DNA of 55,737 nucleotides from an uncultured Prevotellaceae bacterium (GTDB lineage: Bacteria > Bacteroidota > Bacteroidia > Bacteroidales > Bacteroidaceae). The number at the start of each line of letters is the position of its first letter. Positions within the stretch are counted from its first letter, which is position 1. Positions 51,152-55,737 of this stretch are shown here, piece by piece. Location of the stretch: contig CALELI010000144.1 of assembly GCA_937902455.1 (NCBI GenBank), positions 1 through 55,737 of the forward strand. Reading direction: 5' to 3'. The notes below the pieces were generated by a model. That model saw only the letters and a program-made list of their open reading frames with translations, made no database searches and was not told the origin of the DNA. Both the position numbers and the translations under genes were made by a program.

Positions 51152-53971
51152 TTATTTGGCAAGCTTCTTCACACCGTTCTGGATGTAAACCTGACCCTTG
51201 GCTGGTGCTGCAATCTGACGGCCCATGAGGTCGAACATTGGAGCGTTGAGTGAGTTGGCCTTTACATTCTCGATTGCAGTTGCATCCTCGTCGTCGAGAA
51301 CTACGAACTTGACAAGACCGTAAGGATTAGTCTGACCTTTATATGTCATATAGAACCTGTAGGCATTGACACCGAGATTTGTCTTACCTTTATAGTTGTC
51401 AAGCTTACCACCTGACAATGCATACCAGTCTGCTTCTTCTTTTTCTACACCAGTCTTTCTTGCATAGATACCAGTAAATGTAAACTGATTCTGTACGTTG
51501 CCGACAGTTATTTTATTTTCTCCAACGGTATTCTGGATTGCATCTGCTTCGAAAGTTAATTCCTTGGCGGCAGTAGCCTGGATTACATAAGGAGTATTGG
51601 CCTTAATTACTGTTCCTTGCTTTCCGACTGCCACTTCCTTCAGTTCAATTGAGGTTGTTCCGTCTGCAGTGAAATCACTCTGTTTAGTATCATAGATGTA
51701 GTAGAACTTAAAGTCTTCGCTTCCTGTGTAGGTATAGTCGAATGGCACATACCAAGCCTGGAAGTTGGTATTCTTGAAGTCACGGATATACTGAACCTTA
51801 GGAGCGCCCTTTTCTGGAACACCTGTTACAGAGACCTTGGCAATATCGCCTGCGTCCTTAAGCTGATAAATCCGAGCACCCTTTTGGTCATCGATTGTAG
51901 CAATACGGATTTCCTTTGCTTTTTCTTCATTCTTAGTAACATTTACCGTAAAAGTGTTGTCGAAGAACAGTTTCCAACCATTTTGGAGAAGATAATCCTC
52001 TCTTGTAGCTTCTGTGACATTGAGAAGAGCTGTGAAAGTACTATCCTTTGCATAGAATGCATCCTCTGGAATTGCGAACAAATTCTTAGCAGCATAACTT
52101 ACATTTACTTTCTTAAGTGTTTGTGTGGCGAAAGCACTTTCACCAATTGTTTTAAGGCTTGCTGGAAGAGTTACTTCTGTAATCTTTGTATTTGCGAATG
52201 CTGATGCTCCGACTTCTTCGATGCCATCACCTAACGCAACAGCTGTAAGATCCATACAGTTTGCAAGTGCTCCTGCAGGAATTGCAGTATACCCTGTTAC
52301 TTCAATGCCATCGAATGATGCTTTAGGAGAGAAGGTAATCTTAGTAACCTTAACGGCCTTTTTATCATTATCTTGAGCTGTAACAGTTTCAGCGAAACCG
52401 TCTACCTTGAAATAAAGATTGTAGGTATAACTACCCTTTTTGGAAGTCGTCCTGAGTAATCCATTGACTGTAGGCTCTGCTGCTTTGTAGTTTGTAACTT
52501 TTATTGGAATAAGACCTGTAGACTCATCGGCTGCTCCTGCGTTACCATAAACGATATCATTATATTCAATTCCACCAATGGTATTCAAAACTGAAACATA
52601 TTGAACATTTTTCCAACCTTTGGCATCATATACACTCTTCGATGTCTTTGTGACTTTATTATCTACCCATGCAGGGACAACAGGAACGTATGTTGCATCA
52701 ACTGTCAAATTAGTTTGCTCGTCTAATGTCGGAACATCACCAACGTTAAATTTAGGATTTACAAAAATCTGGTTAATCTTTCTGTTGCCTATTCCGTCCT
52801 TACCGATAGACTTAAGCGATGCTGGGAGATAGAGGTCTTTTTGAATAAGTGTTCCTTCCCATGGAGTACTACTACACAATCCACCGTCCCCTATCTGTAC
52901 AAGACCTTCTGGAAGAGTAATTGCGGCAATACTATGTCCATTGAATGCATTTTTGCCAATTATTGTACATCCTTTCGGAAGAGTAAGTTTAGTTAGACTG
53001 TAGTTACCGCAGAATGCTTCTTCTGGTATTACTGTAATGGCAGATTTCTCAAGATCAATATTTGTTAAAGAACAGCCGTAGAAGGAACCTTTGGAATATG
53101 TAAGACCTTCAAAAGATTTGAAGAGGTTTTTGAATGTGGCATCATCCATATAGCAATATTGGAATGCATATTCTCCAACTTCCGTGATGCGTGCTCCTTC
53201 TGCATAGGCGGAGAATTGAATCTTGTTGAGATTATTACAGTAATAAAATGCAAAATCACCGATAGTCTTCAGTGTCTTAGGAAGGAAATAGGTACCATTG
53301 TCAACATAGCCAAAGTTAGTCAAACCACCACGCCACTTTAATGCACCGACACCTACCTCTGTAAGAACATCCTCCATACCTGCGTGTGAGAATACGATGG
53401 CCTTGATGTCATATGTAGGCTCATCTGCACCGAAAATTTCATCTTCCAGTTTTGTTACCTTGCCCATGTTAATCACTGCGTCATAAGCAAATTTTGCATT
53501 ATGGAATGCGCCCTTTGGAAGGAGTTTGCAGACGGCAGAGAAATCGATTTCTGTTCCAAGTTGCGTAACTGTAGTGCCATCAAATGCATACTCTCCGATG
53601 GATGTAAGATGTTTGAGAGTCTTGTCTGCAAAACGAAGTGTCTGATTCTTCAATGCGTAGTAACCCAGTTCTGTGACTGTTTCAGGAATATCTACGCTAT
53701 CTGGAATGGTGGCATTTGCAAAAGCGAAGTTACCAATCTTAGTGATTGTGTAAATTTTGTCATCGTACTTTACCTTTCCCCGTACACTCTTTTTGTCGAT
53801 TGTTACAGAGCTGATGTTACTTGCAGCGGTCAAGAGCTCAACTTTCAGATTTTCTTTGTCGGTCACTTGATAGTAGTTACCGGCCTCATCCTTGAAGTTT
53901 TGTGCCCAAGTGCTAATGCTCATCATACTCATAAGAGCGAGAGCACCAAAACGTAAAATTGATTTTTTCAT
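51152..53971 (-). CDS. BspA-like leucine-rich-repeat surface protein (939 aa)
   Basis: This is a paralogue of the 1139-aa protein at 258-3677. It has the same signal-peptide start MKKSILRFGALALMS and the same last 32 residues. LRR_5 repeats occupy about residues 75-410 (IGEYAFDGT, KTIGDFAFYYCNNLNKI, IPEEAFCGNYSLTKLTLPKGCTIIGKNAF) and about 555-640 (IEEVGASAFANTKITEVTLPASLKTIGESAF). The region at about 720-905 is the non-LRR beta domain shared with the paralogue (FQAWYVPFDYTYTGSEDFKFYYIYD, IKANTPYVI). It is about 200 residues shorter than the paralogue, mainly in the LRR part. It is likely a surface adhesin or binding protein; the ligand is unknown. Confidence 0.9.
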   Translation of the reverse strand: MKKSILRFGALALMSMMSISTWAQNFKDEAGNYYQVTDKENLKVELLTAASNISSVTIDKKSVRGKVKYDDKIYTITKIGNFAFANATIPDSVDIPETVTELGYYALKNQTLRFADKTLKHLTSIGEYAFDGTTVTQLGTEIDFSAVCKLLPKGAFHNAKFAYDAVINMGKVTKLEDEIFGADEPTYDIKAIVFSHAGMEDVLTEVGVGALKWRGGLTNFGYVDNGTYFLPKTLKTIGDFAFYYCNNLNKIQFSAYAEGARITEVGEYAFQYCYMDDATFKNLFKSFEGLTYSKGSFYGCSLTNIDLEKSAITVIPEEAFCGNYSLTKLTLPKGCTIIGKNAFNGHSIAAITLPEGLVQIGDGGLCSSTPWEGTLIQKDLYLPASLKSIGKDGIGNRKINQIFVNPKFNVGDVPTLDEQTNLTVDATYVPVVPAWVDNKVTKTSKSVYDAKGWKNVQYVSVLNTIGGIEYNDIVYGNAGAADESTGLIPIKVTNYKAAEPTVNGLLRTTSKKGSYTYNLYFKVDGFAETVTAQDNDKKAVKVTKITFSPKASFDGIEVTGYTAIPAGALANCMDLTAVALGDGIEEVGASAFANTKITEVTLPASLKTIGESAFATQTLKKVNVSYAAKNLFAIPEDAFYAKDSTFTALLNVTEATREDYLLQNGWKLFFDNTFTVNVTKNEEKAKEIRIATIDDQKGARIYQLKDAGDIAKVSVTGVPEKGAPKVQYIRDFKNTNFQAWYVPFDYTYTGSEDFKFYYIYDTKQSDFTADGTTSIELKEVAVGKQGTVIKANTPYVIQATAAKELTFEADAIQNTVGENKITVGNVQNQFTFTGIYARKTGVEKEEADWYALSGGKLDNYKGKTNLGVNAYRFYMTYKGQTNPYGLVKFVVLDDEDATAIENVKANSLNAPMFDLMGRQIAAPAKGQVYIQNGVKKLAK

Positions 53972-54192
53972 GTTTTAAAAAATTTAGTTGAACGAAATTG
54001 TTAATAAACACTTAATATTATGTTGTTAATACCTTATTATGCTGTTTACACCTTATATATTATATATAGCATGGCTTCATCATTGATGGCTTCATGTTCC
54101 GTCATCGCGCTGTATCGTCATAATGCAGTGAATCCGGCCGACTCGCACCGTGTGCAGCCCGCCGTACATGTGTCCAGTGTGTACCAAATCTA
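53972..54192 (-). promoter_or_regulatory. Promoter and long conserved leader of the second BspA-like gene
   Basis: TAGATTTG at 54185-54192 (minus strand) and about 215 nt of leader closely follow the leader at 3678-3914, with a few short indels. The shared upstream sequence continues to about 54290. Confidence 0.55.
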
Positions 54193-54590
54193 TTGTCATT
54201 TTCTCATATATATATGCATTGTCCTTTCGTCTCCGGCCATCATCCAGCACCCTCGAGTTTCAGTGCCCATTATTCGACCGTTTAATTCGTGATTCACCCC
54301 CAACACAGTACCTTGTAGGGCACATTCCAATGACTCGAAAATGCCCATTTTTGTACATAATTGCCCTCAAACCCCACTACAGGCCCTTCTGAGCGGGGTC
54401 GGCTTTGTTCCAAAAATGCCCGGAAAATGGGGTCGTCACTGTCCGCATTGACCATGTGTCTTTTTCACGCAAAACGAGGATTATCAGTCGGTAAGTACTC
54501 TGACTTGAGCAAGAACTTGCATCCTTGCGCCGTAACAGTACATGGTTTCAAGTGTTCAGCATAATTTCAGTGGCTCACGAAACAAAAAAT

Positions 54591-54665
54591 CACGTCACCC
54601 CGACTTTTTTACAATCAGAAATTCTTCGCAAACGAATCTCAGAATGTAAAAAACAGGGTGACGTG
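54591..54665. other. 75-bp long imperfect hairpin
   Basis: The ends CACGTCACCC / GGGTGACGTG pair perfectly. The inner arms (TTTTTTAC... and ...GTAAAAAA) pair with small bulges, and a TTCG CAAA CGAA stem-loop lies near the centre. There is no coding sequence around it. It could be a small RNA, a terminator-like structure or the remnant of a mobile element. Confidence 0.65.
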
Positions 54666-54821
54666 TCATTAATTCCCCCACAGGATTTCTGTAGGCGCAG
54701 GCTTACCATGGCGATTACGGTCAGACGTGCATGATATACGTGTCTTCATGTCCACATGGAACAGGCAACTCTGTGTCCTTGAACTGATGTCTGGTCGAAG
54801 ACGATGGGAGGCTTATTGTGT

Positions 54822-54835
54822 AAGATAACTATCTT
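54822..54835. repeat. Single AAGATAACTATCTT palindrome
   Basis: One copy of the 14-mer of the arrays at 19878 and 50293, followed by TCAGA as at the right edge of the 19878 array. Confidence 0.8.
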
Positions 54836-54873
54836 TCAGAATATGTGTCGGCTCAGGTGGGAACGAATCTCAG

Positions 54874-54930
54874 GTAAGGAAAGAGCGCACCTTCGCTCGT
54901 GTTGGAGTGGAAGTGCGCTCTTGTCCTTAC
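54874..54930. other. 57-bp long hairpin near the nuclease-like gene end
   Basis: GTAAGGA-AAGAGCGCAC pairs with GTGCGCTCTT-G-TCCTTAC with one bulged base. It lies 83 bp beyond the stop of the gene at 55013 and may be its transcript end, but has no T run. The remaining gap 54293-55012 shows no supported gene. Confidence 0.65.
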
Positions 54931-55012
54931 AGTTCCGGGATATTGAATACGCTTATCTTGCTGATAATCGGTTCGGCCTTGGTGTCGGGCTGCTACATGC
55001 TTGTGTGCGGGA

Positions 55013-55737
55013 TTAGAACTGCTGTTCGTCGATTATGTTTCCGTCTTTGTCGATGATGCGCCAGTGGGTGATGTTGCGGTGTTCGCTGCTGATGCTGACT
55101 CCGCACTTGACCAGAGTTCGCAGACCTTGTGCTGAGCCAGTCGAAGCATCCGCCTCGTAAGGGATGGCGTAGCCCTTGTCGTCTATCTGTGCGAGGGAGT
55201 TCTCGACGGTGTCGTCAACTTTCAATTCAAGCACGAAGATATGGGTCTTTGTCCTGATTACTACGTCCGCCCTGCCGAGGATGCTCTTAACCTCGGTATC
55301 GACAGTGGAATTGAGCAGAGAGAATGCCATGTAGAGAAGGAGCTGATAGAAGGATTCGCGCTTTTCCTTGTCCTCCCATTCCTCCTTCGTTATGACATCG
55401 TATGGTATCTTGGAAATATAGGAGCGAAGTGCTGCGAGGGCATCGGACAGGCTGCCGTCGAATACGGCTCTTGCCATGGATTTCACGACATTGTTGTTGT
55501 CATGGACAGTGCGTTTCAATATGATGGGCATTAGGCAGTCGATGAGTCCCTTGCGAACTTCGCTGTTAGGAATTTTCAGTGTGTAATCTTGTAGCAATGG
55601 ATTGTAGGATGCAATGGTGAGATAGCCACTCTGATAAAGCAGCGGCATCGGTGTCTCAGCATCCTCGCATGGGATGCTGAACTCGTTCTCGCTCACTGCG
55701 ACACCGTCATAGTCCAAGGCACGGGTAATCGGGAAAC
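55013..55737 (-). CDS. AAA-ATPase-like / PD-(D/E)XK nuclease superfamily protein, C-terminal part (cut by window end)
   Basis: The frame stays open to the window edge (upstream residues read FPITRALDYDG), so the N-terminal ATPase-like part is outside. The visible part reads PMPLLYQSGYLTI, a helical middle (SMARAVFDGSLSDALAALRSYISKIPY) and the nuclease-like core ILGRADVVIRTKTHIFVLELKV (D...E-x-K) followed by ALAQIDDKGYAIPY-type sequence. This is the layout of the DUF1703 type common in many copies in Bacteroidales. Their function is not established. No partner gene is visible. Confidence 0.85.
   Translation of the reverse strand, partial: FPITRALDYDGVAVSENEFSIPCEDAETPMPLLYQSGYLTIASYNPLLQDYTLKIPNSEVRKGLIDCLMPIILKRTVHDNNNVVKSMARAVFDGSLSDALAALRSYISKIPYDVITKEEWEDKEKRESFYQLLLYMAFSLLNSTVDTEVKSILGRADVVIRTKTHIFVLELKVDDTVENSLAQIDDKGYAIPYEADASTGSAQGLRTLVKCGVSISSEHRNITHWRIIDKDGNIIDEQQF

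Larger units (their letters stand above)
50894..54290. repeat. Right copy of the large direct repeat (BspA-like cassette)
   Basis: This is the direct-repeat partner of 1-4015, in the same orientation about 50 kb away. Best-conserved parts are 50894-50950, the last 100 bp of the BspA-like gene, its signal-peptide codons and the leader 53972-54290. Confidence 0.85.

Noticed and set aside
54361..54734. Small plus-strand frames in the right gene-less region
   Set aside because: They run through the long hairpin and have no start context, domain or copy elsewhere in the window.
1..55737. tRNA or rRNA genes
   Set aside because: No T-loop-like GGTTCGAATCC context or rRNA-like stretch was seen in the gaps on either strand by eye.

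Overview
The window looks like chromosomal DNA of a gut- or oral-type Bacteroidales bacterium, most likely Prevotellaceae. This rests on Bacteroidetes-type promoters (-7 box TAnnTTTG before many genes), a SusC/SusD pair, a MurF-Alr fusion, a GSCFA protein, three-subunit menaquinone-type fumarate reductase, BspA-like LRR proteins and C10 (streptopain-like) proteases. The genus is inference. I saw no rRNA, tRNA, CRISPR array or intact insertion sequence.

Layout. 1-4.3 kb: a BspA-like surface protein followed by a 59-aa small protein. 4.3-6.0 kb: an accessory patch with an Mpi-like serine invertase and the 3' remnant of a nuclease gene. 6.1-11.4 kb: cysS, a small membrane protein, a secreted 5'-nucleotidase and a GH51 arabinofuranosidase. 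11.6-15.9 kb: an overlapping four-gene unit (Ca2+/cation exchanger, FecE-type ATPase, C10 protease, RmlA). 15.9-19.7 kb: etfB-etfA-acyl-CoA dehydrogenase. 20.2-22.8 kb: a BlaI/lipoprotein/BlaR1-TonB signalling operon. 23.1-26.6 kb: frdCAB. 26.9-35.3 kb: a long envelope operon (PASTA protein, RluD, Ddl, acyltransferase, NigD-like lipoprotein, GSCFA, MurF-Alr) interrupted by a GxxExxY gene. 36.1-50.1 kb: a Sus-like locus of SusC, SusD, a surface lipoprotein, a multidomain C10 protease and a large LamG-type secreted protein. 50.9-54.3 kb: a second BspA-like plus 59-aa cassette with the same leader as the first. 55.0 kb to the end: the C-terminal part of an AAA-ATPase-like/PD-(D/E)XK protein.

How the genes may work together. 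The most interesting part is 36-50 kb. The lipoprotein in the SusE/F position and the C-terminal half of the C10 protease carry the same roughly 420-residue module, and the protease also contains a BspA-type LRR segment. This suggests a surface system in which a protease and a binding lipoprotein recognise the same target and SusCD imports the products. Five secreted proteins (both BspA-like proteins, both C10 proteases, the LamG protein) end in variants of one short tail, which may be a shared sorting signal.

Non-coding structure is rich. There are arrays of 13-14 bp palindromes spaced at exactly 22 or 23 bp, heptanucleotide tandem repeats in operon gaps, a near-perfect 45-bp inverted repeat around frdC, CATTAAT-type inverted repeats around the GxxExxY gene, and long hairpins near the right end. 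All similarity and family statements come from reading the sequence and general knowledge; no database search was run.
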